Source: Armatimonadota bacterium
GTDB lineage: Bacteria; Armatimonadota; Hebobacteria; GCA-020354555; CP070648
NCBI GenBank assembly: GCA_035527535.1
Contig: DATLAK010000176.1
Coordinates: 1 to 52,378 of the forward strand
Direction: 5' to 3'
Length of the DNA stretch: 52,378 bases
Under the pieces are notes generated by a model. That model was not told the origin of the DNA, did not search any database, and saw only the letters and a list, made by a program, of their open reading frames with translations. Position numbers and translations under genes: made by a program. Positions 41,777 to 50,362 of the stretch are shown here, piece after piece. Position 1 is the stretch's first letter. Each line of letters opens with the position of its first letter.

Positions 41777-44128
41777 TTATGGAGCCAATCCCCCAGCCGC
41801 GACTGATATCGCGGCGGCAATCACCGCCTGCCCCAAGGCGAGGCCGCCGTCGTTAGGCGGCACCTGGCGGTGCAGCAGCGGCTCCAGGCCGCGCCGCGGC
41901 AGATCCTTCGCCAGCAGCTCCAGCAAGTAGGCGTTTTGGAACACGCCGCCGCCCAGGGCCACTTGCGTCAACCCGGTGTCACGGGCCATGCGCTCGCACA
42001 CGTCGCCGATCAATGCGGCGATGGTGTAATGGAACCGCGCCGCGATCTCGGCCCGCTCCACACCGGCGCGCAGATCGTCCACCACGCCGCGGATGATCGG
42101 CGCCGGGTCAATCTGCCAGGGGCGGACAGAGGTGTCCAGCCGTAGGGGCAAGGCATGCCTTGCCCCTACACTCTGCCACGCTGCCATTTCGAGTTCGACC
42201 GCCGGTTGCCCGGTGTAGGTCGCTTCGGCGCAAATGCCAAGCAGGGCCGAGACGGCGTCGAACAACCGCCCCATGCTCGAGGTGGGCGGCGAGTTGAATC
42301 CGCGCGCAGCTTGCGCCATCACCGCCGTCACTTCGCGCGGCTCGAGGTCCGGCATCAGCGACCGGGCGACCAGCTCCGCGTCATCGGGGTAAGCTCGCAT
42401 GAGGTATGCCAGCGCCATGCGCGCGGGCCGTCTCACCGCCGCCGCGCCGCCGGGCATGGGCACGTAGGCAAGATGAGCCCAACGGTCGAAACCGGTCAGC
42501 CGCGCCAGCAAGAACTCGCCGCCCCAGACCGCCCCGTCGGGGCCATAGCCGGCGCCGTCGAGACAGGCCGCGAGCACCGGGCCCTGCACTGCGGCATCGG
42601 CCATGACCGATACCGCATGGGCGTGGTGGTGCTGCACGCCGACGAGGCGGCAGTCGCGGCGGCGGCGCGCGTACTTGGTGGACAGATACTCCGGGTGCAG
42701 GTCGTGGGCGATGATCTCCGGGCGCCAGCGAAAGAGCGCGCCCAGATGCTCGATCCCCCGCTCGAAGTAATCCAGCGTCTCGACGTTGTCGAGGTCGCCG
42801 ATATGCTGGCTGACGACGGCACGGTCGCCGACGATCATGCAGAAGGTGTTGCGTTCCTCCCCGCCGACCGCCAACACCGGCGGTGCCACCTGCGGCAAAG
42901 CGAGGGCCCGCGGCACATACCCGCGGGAGCGGCGCACGAGCATCGGCCGGCCGGCCACCACTCGCGCCACCGAGTCGTCACACGGCAGGTGGATGTCGCG
43001 GTCGTGGGTCAGAAAGCTGTCGGCGATGCCCCCGAGCTTGGCGCGGGCTTCGTCGTTGCGGTGGCAGATGGGCTCCTCCGCGAGGTTGCCGCTAGTCATG
43101 ACCAGGGCCGGCGGGGCGGTCTCGAAGAGCAGCGCGTGCAGCGGGGTATAGGGCAGCATGACCCCCAGGTAGCGGTTGTGGGGTGCGACCTCGCGCGCGA
43201 TGCCATTCTGCGGGCGCTCCCACAAGAGGACGATCGGGCGCTGCGGGGATTGCAGCAGTGCCCGCTCCTGGTCGCTGATCGAGCACAGCCGGCCGGCCTC
43301 CGCCAGGTCGCGTACCATCAGGGCGAACGGCTTGTCGCTGCGCCCTTTGCGCCGGCGCAAGGCGCGCACGGCGTCCGCATTGCGCGCGTCACATGCCAGA
43401 TGGAATCCGCCCAGCCCCTTGACCGCGACAATGCGCCCGGCGGCGAGCAGTTCCCCCGCGCGCAGCACCGGCGCGGCGGGGTCGCCGCCCGCGGCCGGCC
43501 GGTCGTCGAGGGCGACGCGCGGGCCGCAGCGCGGGCAGGCGTTGGGCTGGGCGTGGAAGCGGCGATCGGCAGGGTCGTCGTACTCCGCCTGGCAGGCCGG
43601 GCACATGCGGAACGCCGCCATGGTGGTGTGGGGGCGATCGTAGGGGATGCCGCGGATGATGGTGAACCGCGGGCCGCAGTTGGTGCAGTTGGTGAAGGGA
43701 TAGTGGAAGCGCCGGTCGCCGGCCTCGCGCACCTCGCGCCCACAGTCCGCGCAGGTGGCGATGTCGGCGGGAATGACCGGCTCGGGGGGCTGCTCGCCGG
43801 CGCTGGCGAGGATGGTGAATTCGCGTTCCCCGGTCGGCGCGAGCGGGTGCACGGTGATGGCGGAGATGTCGGCCGCCGGCGGGGCCTGCGCGCGCAGCGA
43901 GCGCACGAACTCCTCCACTCGCCCGTTCTCCCCTTCGACCTCGATGATTACTCCCTCGGAGCTGTTGCGCACCCACCCGCCGAGGTCGAGCGAGCGCGCG
44001 AGCTGGTACACGAAGGGGCGGAAACCCACCCCCTGCACGATGCCTTTAACCGTGGCCTTGGTTCTGGCTCTCAAGTAAGCGGCTGCCTTGCGCGCTGATG
44101 CGGGCGCTGCCAGATTGTCCCTCCGCAT
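41777..44128 (-). CDS. hypF: Carbamoyltransferase HypF
   Basis: The 783-residue enzyme makes carbamoyl-adenylate and transfers the carbamoyl group to HypE. Domains in order: acylphosphatase-like (about 24-110, GIVQGVGFRPFVY), two zinc fingers with CxxC pairs at Cys126/129, 148/151, 176/179 and 198/201, a YrdC-like domain (about 220-390), and a Kae1-like domain (about 410-783) with VGVQHHHAHAVSVMAD. All motifs are intact. Residues 654-663 (VGARHALPLR) are encoded by a perfect 28-base palindrome. The start ATG at 44128 lacks a good Shine-Dalgarno; a TTG 18 codons on would sit nearer the usual family start. Confidence 0.96.
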   Translation of the reverse strand: MRRDNLAAPASARKAAAYLRARTKATVKGIVQGVGFRPFVYQLARSLDLGGWVRNSSEGVIIEVEGENGRVEEFVRSLRAQAPPAADISAITVHPLAPTGEREFTILASAGEQPPEPVIPADIATCADCGREVREAGDRRFHYPFTNCTNCGPRFTIIRGIPYDRPHTTMAAFRMCPACQAEYDDPADRRFHAQPNACPRCGPRVALDDRPAAGGDPAAPVLRAGELLAAGRIVAVKGLGGFHLACDARNADAVRALRRRKGRSDKPFALMVRDLAEAGRLCSISDQERALLQSPQRPIVLLWERPQNGIAREVAPHNRYLGVMLPYTPLHALLFETAPPALVMTSGNLAEEPICHRNDEARAKLGGIADSFLTHDRDIHLPCDDSVARVVAGRPMLVRRSRGYVPRALALPQVAPPVLAVGGEERNTFCMIVGDRAVVSQHIGDLDNVETLDYFERGIEHLGALFRWRPEIIAHDLHPEYLSTKYARRRRDCRLVGVQHHHAHAVSVMADAAVQGPVLAACLDGAGYGPDGAVWGGEFLLARLTGFDRWAHLAYVPMPGGAAAVRRPARMALAYLMRAYPDDAELVARSLMPDLEPREVTAVMAQAARGFNSPPTSSMGRLFDAVSALLGICAEATYTGQPAVELEMAAWQSVGARHALPLRLDTSVRPWQIDPAPIIRGVVDDLRAGVERAEIAARFHYTIAALIGDVCERMARDTGLTQVALGGGVFQNAYLLELLAKDLPRRGLEPLLHRQVPPNDGGLALGQAVIAAAISVAAGGLAP
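42142..42169. repeat. GTAGGGGC-family palindrome inside hypF
   Basis: A 28-base perfect palindrome with 14-base arms beginning GTAGGGGCAAGGCA, with no loop and a GCATGC centre. It lies within the Kae1-like domain of hypF and encodes residues 654-663 without breaking the frame. Its arms and centre match the copy at 31837-31868 almost exactly. Confidence 0.85.
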
Positions 44129-44193
44129 TCCATTATGGAGCTAAACGACAAGGAAGACAAGGCGAAGGGCCGCCATGGGTGGGCAGTACGCCG

Positions 44194-44239
44194 GAAGATG
44201 GCGCAGGGGCACAGCATGCTGTGCCCCTGCGCCATCTTC
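44194..44239. repeat. 46-base perfect palindrome between hypF and the hydrogenase small subunit
   Basis: Arms of 23 bases start GAAGATGGCGCAGGGGCA and meet at a GCATGC centre with no loop and no mismatch. The central part, AGGGGCACAGCA and its complement, is a member of the GTAGGGGC family, with GC in place of GT in the flank. It is the longest perfect palindrome in the window. Confidence 0.85.
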
Positions 44240-44268
44240 GCTTCTCGACCCCCGGACGCCGAGAGGCG

Positions 44269-44814
44269 TCATCCCTTTGGGCGCGCGGGGCCCCCCGCAC
44301 AGGCCTCCAGGCGCTCGCGGGCGTTGCGGAATGCCTCCTCGAGCTCGGGGGGCACGTCCTGGGCCAGGTCCTGAAATTCCACCTTGGGCGGGGCGAGGCC
44401 GAGGGCGACCGCGACTCCGTAGAGGATGGCCTCCGGCCGCGGCGGACACCCCGGCACGTAGAAATCCACCGGCAGCACCTTATCCACACCGCCGATGATG
44501 TTGTAGCTGTCATACCAGATGCCGCCGCCGACCGAGCAGGAGCCGAAGGCGAAAACGAGCTTCGGATTCGGCACCGCCTCGTAGAGGCGCCGCAGCGCGG
44601 GCAGCACCTGGCGCGTTACCGGCCCCGAGACGAGCAAGACGTCGGCATGGCGCGGCGAGCCCACGAGCTTGATGCCGAAGCGCTCGGCGTCGTAGTAGGG
44701 GGTGAGGACGTTGATGATCTCGATGTCACAGCCGTTGCAGGCGCCGGTGTTGGTGTGATACACCCACAGCGACTTGGGCAGCACCTTCGCCGACAGCGAT
44801 TTGAGAATGCTCAC
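44269..44814 (-). CDS. hyfI: Group 4 [NiFe] hydrogenase small subunit (HyfI/NuoB-like)
   Basis: The 181-residue protein carries the proximal [4Fe-4S] cluster next to the NiFe site. The four ligands are Cys26 and Cys29 (TGACNGCDIEI), Cys93 (GSCSVGGG) and Cys123 (PGCPPRPEAI), as in HyfI, HycG and NuoB. ACNGCDIEI is typical of membrane-bound hydrogenases rather than of complex I. The GTG start at 44814 has GAGAGG nine bases upstream. It is the last structural gene before hypF. Confidence 0.93.
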   Translation of the reverse strand: MSILKSLSAKVLPKSLWVYHTNTGACNGCDIEIINVLTPYYDAERFGIKLVGSPRHADVLLVSGPVTRQVLPALRRLYEAVPNPKLVFAFGSCSVGGGIWYDSYNIIGGVDKVLPVDFYVPGCPPRPEAILYGVAVALGLAPPKVEFQDLAQDVPPELEEAFRNARERLEACAGGPARPKG

Positions 44815-44878
44815 TTGTGTTAACCTCTCTCGGGGCGGGAGGCAAGCTCCTGCCCTACGGTCGCCCCGACAGTGCTTC

Positions 44879-44906
44879 GCAGGGGCGCAGGGCCGTGCGC
44901 CCCTGC
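44879..44906. repeat. GTAGGGGC-related palindrome at the end of hyfF
   Basis: Eleven-base arms GCAGGGGCGCA and TGCGCCCCTGC flank the loop GGGCCG. It begins one base after the hyfF stop codon in the direction of transcription. Confidence 0.65.
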
Positions 44907-44907
44907 C

Positions 44908-46443
44908 TCATTTCCCCAGGGCGATCAGCGTCTGCCCCGCCGGCAACAAGACACGGGCGGCGCGATCGAGCAGCGGGTACAAGAGCTGCGGATAGACGCC
45001 GAGCACCAGGCACAACAGCGCCAGCGCCACCATCGGCGCCCACACCGACGCCGGCACCTCCCGCACCTGGTCGAGGTGCAGGCGATCGGTCTGCGGCCGG
45101 CCCCAGAAAATCGCGTAGGCCGCGTGTACCAGCACCACCAGCGTCAGCACCCCGGTGCCGATGGCAATGCCCGCCGCCCACCACATGTGGGCGTCCGCCG
45201 CGGCGAGGTAGATGGTGATCTTGCTCATGAAGCCGTTGAACGGCGGCATGCCGCTGAGAGCCAGCGCGCCGACGAAGAAACAGGCCGAGGTGATGGGCAT
45301 CTTGCGCCCCAGGCCGCCCAGGTCGTGGATGCTGCGGATGCCGGTGGCGTACATGATGGCGCCCGCGCTCAGGAACAGCAGCGCCTTGTAGATGGCGTGA
45401 TTGACGAGGTGAAAGATGCCGCCGTAGAAGCCGAGATAGGTGCCGATGCCGAAGGCCATCAGGATATAGCCCATTTGGCTCACCGAGCTGTAGGCGAGCA
45501 GGCGCTTGATGTCGGTCTGGACGATGGCCATGACGATGCCGAGCACCATGGTGAAGGCGCCGAGCCCGACGAGGAAGACAGTGATGGTCGGCCAGGTGGG
45601 ATAGAAGATCGTGACGGTGCGGGCGAGGGCGTAGATCGCCATCTTGAGCATGACGCCGGAGAGCAGGGCGCTGACCGGGCTGGGGGCCTCGGCGTGGGCG
45701 TCGGGCAGCCAGGGATGGAAGGGGGCGATGCCCGCCTTGGTGCCGAAGCCGACGATGAGCAGCGCCGCGATGACGATGACCATGCTGCGGGGAAAGTCCG
45801 GCGCCACCTCGCGGATGCGGGTGATGAGCAGCGCGCCGGCGCCCGAGAGCCCGGGCTGGGAGGCCGCGGCCGCGTACATCAGCACCGACCCGAAGAGGGC
45901 GAAGGTGATGCCCACCGTCAATAACATCAGGTACTTGTAGCCCGCCTCCAGCCCGCGCCGGTCCCAGTAGAAGGCAACCAGCAGGCCGGAGGCGATGGTG
46001 GTCGCCTCCACCGCGACGTAGAGCATGATGATGTTATTGGTCACCACCCCCCACAGCATGGTGGCGATGAAGGCCAACAGCAGGCCGTAGAAGGTGTTGA
46101 GCCGCTGCTCGGTGATGTCGCGCCAGTGGATGGCGGTCTGGTGGCGCATGTAGCGAATGGAGTAGATGCACGCCAGCAGCCCCACCACGCTGATCACCAG
46201 CACCAGCGTCATGCTCAGGCCGTCCACCCGCAGCTCCTCGCCCCAGGTGGTAAGCACCGTTTTGCGGGCCAGCACCTGTTGCAGCATGAGGAAGGCGATG
46301 CCGGTGGTGGCGGCAGCGCCCAGTACCACCACCGTGTTGCGCCCGGCGATGCTCACTCGCCCCAGCAGGTAGCAGATGAGGCCGGCCGCCGCCGGCACCA
46401 TCAGCAGCAGCGCGGGTAGTATTGACACTACCTGATTAGGCAT
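44908..46443 (-). CDS. hyfF: Hydrogenase membrane subunit HyfF-like (NuoN/NuoL-type proton channel)
   Basis: A 511-residue antiporter-like subunit with about 14 transmembrane helices, expected to move protons coupled to hydrogen metabolism. Family blocks include YVAVEATTIASGLLVAFYW, GTKAGIAPFHPWLPDAHAEAPSPVSALLSGVMLK with its channel Lys/His residues, LLAYSSVSQMGYI and FHLVNHAIYKALLFL. The ATG at 46443 has GAGGA eight bases upstream. It resembles HyfF/HycC more than true NuoN. Confidence 0.92.
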   Translation of the reverse strand: MPNQVVSILPALLLMVPAAAGLICYLLGRVSIAGRNTVVVLGAAATTGIAFLMLQQVLARKTVLTTWGEELRVDGLSMTLVLVISVVGLLACIYSIRYMRHQTAIHWRDITEQRLNTFYGLLLAFIATMLWGVVTNNIIMLYVAVEATTIASGLLVAFYWDRRGLEAGYKYLMLLTVGITFALFGSVLMYAAAASQPGLSGAGALLITRIREVAPDFPRSMVIVIAALLIVGFGTKAGIAPFHPWLPDAHAEAPSPVSALLSGVMLKMAIYALARTVTIFYPTWPTITVFLVGLGAFTMVLGIVMAIVQTDIKRLLAYSSVSQMGYILMAFGIGTYLGFYGGIFHLVNHAIYKALLFLSAGAIMYATGIRSIHDLGGLGRKMPITSACFFVGALALSGMPPFNGFMSKITIYLAAADAHMWWAAGIAIGTGVLTLVVLVHAAYAIFWGRPQTDRLHLDQVREVPASVWAPMVALALLCLVLGVYPQLLYPLLDRAARVLLPAGQTLIALGK

Positions 46444-46466
46444 GTACGCTTCCTCGTTTGCCGGTT

Positions 46467-46523
46467 GTAGGGGCGTGATTCATCACGCCCACTTGGACGG
46501 GGCGCAATGAATTGCGCCCCCAC
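46467..46523. repeat. Double-hairpin element between hyfE and hyfF
   Basis: GTAGGGGC-type left end, then GGGCGTGAT-TC-ATCACGCCC (46471-46490), an eight-base spacer, then GGGGCGCAAT-GA-ATTGCGCCCC (46499-46520). The outer GTAGGGGC and GCCCCCAC are nearly complementary, so it looks like two compact palindromes inverted around a spacer. Confidence 0.7.
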
Positions 46524-46555
46524 GCTTCCTTGGTGCCTTTGTGCCTTGGTGGTTC

Positions 46556-47218
46556 TCACCAGTGCAGCTCCGACAGCTTGTAAGTGTCGGTGGACCCGAA
46601 CTTCTGGTAGATCCCGGAGATGATGTAGAGCAGCAGATAGACGGTGATGACGACCTCGGTGGCGATCCCCACCAGGGCGGTCTCGCGGATGCCGGGCGCC
46701 AGGCTGATCAGGCTCAGGTGCACCGCATTCTCCAGCAGGCACAAGCCGACCACGGTCTTAATGGCGTCGCGGCGGGACAAGATGGCGTAGAGGCCGATGA
46801 CGAACACCGTCAGCGCGACCGCGAGATTGGTGCGAAAGACCTCGTGGGTGGCGACGGTGGTGGGCGCCAGGAAATCGGCGTGGGCGTGGGTGAGCTTGTA
46901 GAAGCTGACGAGGATGATGCTGGCGAGGATGACCGACGGGCCGAAGCCGATGATGGCGCGCACCTCGCGATCGGTGGTGCGTCGCACGTAGGACAGCAGC
47001 AGCCACGGCGTGATGATCGCCTTGGTGATCAACGCCACCCCCGCCCACCAGTAGAGCGTGGGGTTGCCGGCGGCGAAGGTGAGGATGAGCGCACAGATGA
47101 GCAGCGCTTGCACCAGGTAGGCGATGGCGGCTACCCGCAGGTTGCGCGCCTCCACCGCGCTCACCGAGGTGATGATCATGATGAGGCTCAGGGTGCCGAT
47201 CAAGCTATCGTTGTACAT
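46556..47218 (-). CDS. hyfE: Hydrogenase membrane subunit HyfE-like
   Basis: The 220-residue protein has about seven transmembrane helices. Its C-terminal half resembles NuoK (KTVVGLCLLENAVHLSLISLA with the conserved membrane Glu), as in HyfE of hydrogenase 4. The N-terminal half supplies extra helices. It probably takes part in the proton-translocating arm. The ATG at 47218 has GAGAGGA ten bases upstream. Confidence 0.9.
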   Translation of the reverse strand: MYNDSLIGTLSLIMIITSVSAVEARNLRVAAIAYLVQALLICALILTFAAGNPTLYWWAGVALITKAIITPWLLLSYVRRTTDREVRAIIGFGPSVILASIILVSFYKLTHAHADFLAPTTVATHEVFRTNLAVALTVFVIGLYAILSRRDAIKTVVGLCLLENAVHLSLISLAPGIRETALVGIATEVVITVYLLLYIISGIYQKFGSTDTYKLSELHW

Positions 47219-47251
47219 GTGAGCTGATTCCTCTCGCGACCGACATCGGCT

Positions 47252-47719
47252 CTACCTGGCTTCCGCCTGCCGCTCCGGTTCCGGCTGCGGCTGGCGGAAG
47301 CCGGTGACCTGCATCTCGTCGAGCGCGGTGGGCGGGATATAGCAGCGCCCGCAGCGCTGGCAGGGACCCATGAAGATCTCGGCGCGAATGCGCAACTGGT
47401 GGCTGTCGTTGGTGGCGGTCTCGAACTCGCGCGTGAGGGTGATCGCCTGCTCCGGGCACACCTCCTCGCAGCGTCCGCAGTGGACGCAGCGCTCCAGCTC
47501 GAGCTCCAGCACGCGCTTCTCCGGCGACGGATCGGAGACGCGGATGAGACGCGTCGGACAGACCTCGGCGCAGCCGCCGCAGCCGATGCACCGGTTGACG
47601 TCTATCACCACCCGCCCGCGAAAGCCCTCCGGGCTCTCCATCGGCACCAGCGGATAGGGCAGCGTGACCTTCCCCGCGCGCAGGCAGATGAGCGCTTCCT
47701 TGAGCTTGCTCGTGAACAT
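47252..47719 (-). CDS. hyfH: Hydrogenase ferredoxin subunit (HyfH/HycF-like), two 4Fe-4S clusters plus a third Cys motif
   Basis: A 155-residue electron-transfer subunit. Two standard 4Fe-4S motifs, CIGCGGCAEVCP and CVHCGRCEEVCP, lie between about residues 44 and 90. A third motif, CQRCGRC, follows near 119-125, in the place where HycF/HyfH proteins have a CxxC; here it has an additional Cys. The first 40 residues hold a short anchor-like segment (ALICLRAGKVTLPYPLVP) typical of NuoI-related proteins. GAGGAGG precedes the ATG. It should pass electrons from an unknown donor to the small subunit. Confidence 0.92.
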   Translation of the reverse strand: MFTSKLKEALICLRAGKVTLPYPLVPMESPEGFRGRVVIDVNRCIGCGGCAEVCPTRLIRVSDPSPEKRVLELELERCVHCGRCEEVCPEQAITLTREFETATNDSHQLRIRAEIFMGPCQRCGRCYIPPTALDEMQVTGFRQPQPEPERQAEAR

Positions 47720-47729
47720 CGGCGCCTCC

Positions 47730-48635
47730 TCACTTCCCGATCATCGTAAACGGAATCGCCGCCAGCGCGAAGATGATGACGCGGGCGAAGTAGGTCATGG
47801 ATTGGTCAATGCGCAGCCGGGGATTGACGACATCTATCAGCCCCACCAGCACCACCACTACGAACGCTTTGGCCAGGGTCGCGACGACGTTGAGCGCCGC
47901 CGCCCCCAGGTCCGGCCACGGCACGAACACCTGCACCAGCAGCACCGAGAACAGCAGCAGCCGCATGTGGAAGCACCACTTCATCAGCGCTAACCGCGGC
48001 CCGCTGAGCTCGATGAACGGCCCGCCCATGATCTCCTGATCAGCCTCGGCGATGTCGAAGGGCAGCTTGCCGGCCTGCGCCTGCAGCGCCAGGAAGAAGG
48101 CGGCGCCGGCGATGACGGTGGAGACGTAGGGGTGATGCGCGAGCTGCCAAGCGACCATGCCGTCGAAGCGCAGGGTGCCCGCCTTGAGCGCCGCCACCAC
48201 CAACGCGACCGCCATCACCGGCTCGGTGGTGAGCATCATCATCATCTCCCGGCTGCCGCCGACCGCGGCGTAAGGGCTGCCCGAGGCGAAAGCGACCAGC
48301 ATGACGCCCACCCCCGCCAGCGTCAGGATGTAGAGCAGAACGATGAGGTCGCTCGATCCCCCCAAGGGAACGCCGGCGCCCATGGGAATGAGCAGGGCGA
48401 CCAGCAGCACCGCCGCCATCACCAGCACTGGGGCCGCGCGGAACATCAGGCTCCCCGTGGAACGCAGGTCCTCCTTGCCCAAAAGCTTCAGCAGGTCCAG
48501 GTAGGGCTGGATGATGGGCGGCCCCTGGCGCGAATGAATGCGCGCTTTGAGCTTGCGGATTACCCCCTCCAGCAAGGGTGACAGCAGCAGCACCACCAGC
48601 ACCTGGACGATGCCCACTATCAGCGGGTAACCCAT
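47730..48635 (-). CDS. hyfC: Hydrogenase membrane anchor HyfC-like (NuoH family)
   Basis: A 301-residue membrane protein with about eight helices, related to NuoH/HycD/HyfC, forming the foot on which the catalytic arm sits. Recognisable blocks are LKARIHSRQGPPIIQPYLDLLKLLGKEDL, KLPFDIAEADQEIMGGPFIELSGPRLALMKW and NPRLRIDQ at the end. The second block carries the Glu-rich loop facing the hydrogenase. The ATG is immediately next to the hyfG stop, with GGAGGAG inside hyfG, so translation is coupled. Confidence 0.94.
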   Translation of the reverse strand: MGYPLIVGIVQVLVVLLLSPLLEGVIRKLKARIHSRQGPPIIQPYLDLLKLLGKEDLRSTGSLMFRAAPVLVMAAVLLVALLIPMGAGVPLGGSSDLIVLLYILTLAGVGVMLVAFASGSPYAAVGGSREMMMMLTTEPVMAVALVVAALKAGTLRFDGMVAWQLAHHPYVSTVIAGAAFFLALQAQAGKLPFDIAEADQEIMGGPFIELSGPRLALMKWCFHMRLLLFSVLLVQVFVPWPDLGAAALNVVATLAKAFVVVVLVGLIDVVNPRLRIDQSMTYFARVIIFALAAIPFTMIGK

Positions 48636-50324
48636 CTAGCTCCTCCGCTCGCTCTTCCCGCGCGACAGCGCCAGCAGCTCGTCGTTGCTGTACACCCGCG
48701 TCTGCGCGCGCTCGACGTCCACCACCTCCACCCGCTCGGTGCAGGAGAAGCAGGGGTCAATGCTCCCCAGGGTGATGGGGACGTCGGCGATCTCCTGATC
48801 CTGCACCATCGCCGGGATGCACTGCAGGTTGGGGTAGGTCGGCGCGCGCACGCGCCAGCGCTCGGGGCGGTTGTTGTCGCCGGTCAGCACGTAGTGGATG
48901 GCCTCGCCGCGCGGCGCCTCGACCATGCTGATGCCCTCGAGGCCGGCGGGAATCTCGTCCTCAATCGGCGTCACCAGCGGCCCCTCCGGCATCTCCGCCA
49001 GCCCCTTGCGAATCTGACGGATGGACTCGAAGGTCTCCTCCACCCGCACCAGGGTGCGCGCCAACACGTCGCCCTCGTCGTGGTAGCAGACCTTGGGCTC
49101 GAGCTCGGGATAGGCGGCGTAGGGATGATCCACGCGCGCGTCGCGCGGGTGCCCCGAGCCGCGCACCGTCGGCCCGACGGCACACATCGCCCGCGCGTGT
49201 TCATAGGTCAGGGGGCCGACGTCCTTCAGCCGCAGCATGAGGGTCGAGTCGCCGGGCAGGGCGTCGGCGACCGCCAGCGTTTCCTTCTCGATCTTGTCGA
49301 GCACGTCGAGGACCTTGGGGTGAAGCTCCTTGGGAATGTCGCGGCGCACGCCGCCGATGATGTTCATGCCGTAGGTCTTGCGGTTGCCGGCGATCTGCTC
49401 GCACAGCCACATGATGGGCTCGCGGATGCGCCAGCTCTGCATGAGCAGGGTGTCGAAGCCGATGATGTGGGTGGCGATGCCCAGCCACAGCAGGTGGGAA
49501 TGGACGCGCTCGATCTCGAGCATTAGGCTGCGGATGTAGCGCGCGCGGGGCGGCGGCTCGATGCCGGCCGCCACTTCGACCGCCTGGCAGTAGCAACTGG
49601 AATGGATGAAGCCGCAGATGCCGCAGATGCGCTCGGCGATGAAGGGGATCTCGTTGTAGTTGAGGACCGTGTCGCCCAGCTTCTCGATGCCGCGGTGGTT
49701 GTAGAACCCGCGGTAGTCGCAGCCGACGACCCGCTCCCCGTCCACGAACAGGCGGAGCTGCGCGGGCTCCTCCAGCACCGGGAAGAACGGCCCGATGGGC
49801 AGCACGGTCGCCCCCGGCGGCGGCTCCTTCAATTGCACCCGCGCCCCCTCGTCGGCGGGCGGTTTGAGGTCGTACGCCACGTCCCTGCGCAGGGGGTGCA
49901 CCCCCGCCGGCCAGTCGTCGGCCAATACCAGCCGCCGTGGGTCGGGGTGGCCCTCCGCCTCGACCCCAATCAGATCCTGGAACTCCCGCTCCGACCACCC
50001 CGCCCCCGGCACCACCGGCGTGATGGATTGAATCTTCGCGTCGTTGGGATCAACCTCAGCCACTAGGCACACGTAGCCGTGGTCTTCGTCCATGGCGAAG
50101 ATGTGGTTGATCTCGTAACCGCGGTGGGCCTGGCGGCGGTCGGTGCCCGCCGTAATCAGGAAGCGCGCGCCCACCTGGTTGAATAGATAGTCCGCCATGG
50201 GCACGATCGCTTCCTTGTCGAGCCGCACGTACAGGGTGCGGTCCACCGGCTCGCGCGACTCTATGAACCCGCGGCCGGCGCGCTGCTTGATGCCGGCCAG
50301 CAGCCCGTTATTTGAGAAATACAT
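48636..50324 (-). CDS. hyfG: Group 4 [NiFe] hydrogenase large subunit (HyfG/HycE-like, NuoC-NuoD fusion)
   Basis: The 562-residue catalytic subunit. Residues about 25-155 are a NuoC-like 30-kDa domain; the rest is the NuoD/large-subunit domain. NiFe ligands are present: RICGIC (Cys234, Cys237) near the middle and DPCFSCTER (Cys525, Cys528) near the end, so this is a hydrogenase, not complex I. About 31 residues follow DPCFSCTER, like the C-terminal tail of HycE that a maturation protease removes. The start was set at ATG 50324, with AGGAGG 11 bases upstream; ATG 50333 is too close to that site. Length agrees with HycE and HyfG. Expected reaction: proton reduction to H2 or the reverse. Confidence 0.95.
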   Translation of the reverse strand: MYFSNNGLLAGIKQRAGRGFIESREPVDRTLYVRLDKEAIVPMADYLFNQVGARFLITAGTDRRQAHRGYEINHIFAMDEDHGYVCLVAEVDPNDAKIQSITPVVPGAGWSEREFQDLIGVEAEGHPDPRRLVLADDWPAGVHPLRRDVAYDLKPPADEGARVQLKEPPPGATVLPIGPFFPVLEEPAQLRLFVDGERVVGCDYRGFYNHRGIEKLGDTVLNYNEIPFIAERICGICGFIHSSCYCQAVEVAAGIEPPPRARYIRSLMLEIERVHSHLLWLGIATHIIGFDTLLMQSWRIREPIMWLCEQIAGNRKTYGMNIIGGVRRDIPKELHPKVLDVLDKIEKETLAVADALPGDSTLMLRLKDVGPLTYEHARAMCAVGPTVRGSGHPRDARVDHPYAAYPELEPKVCYHDEGDVLARTLVRVEETFESIRQIRKGLAEMPEGPLVTPIEDEIPAGLEGISMVEAPRGEAIHYVLTGDNNRPERWRVRAPTYPNLQCIPAMVQDQEIADVPITLGSIDPCFSCTERVEVVDVERAQTRVYSNDELLALSRGKSERRS

Positions 50325-50362
50325 CGTTCTCATATCCTCCTGCCCCGGGGCGAAGCCGCCCG

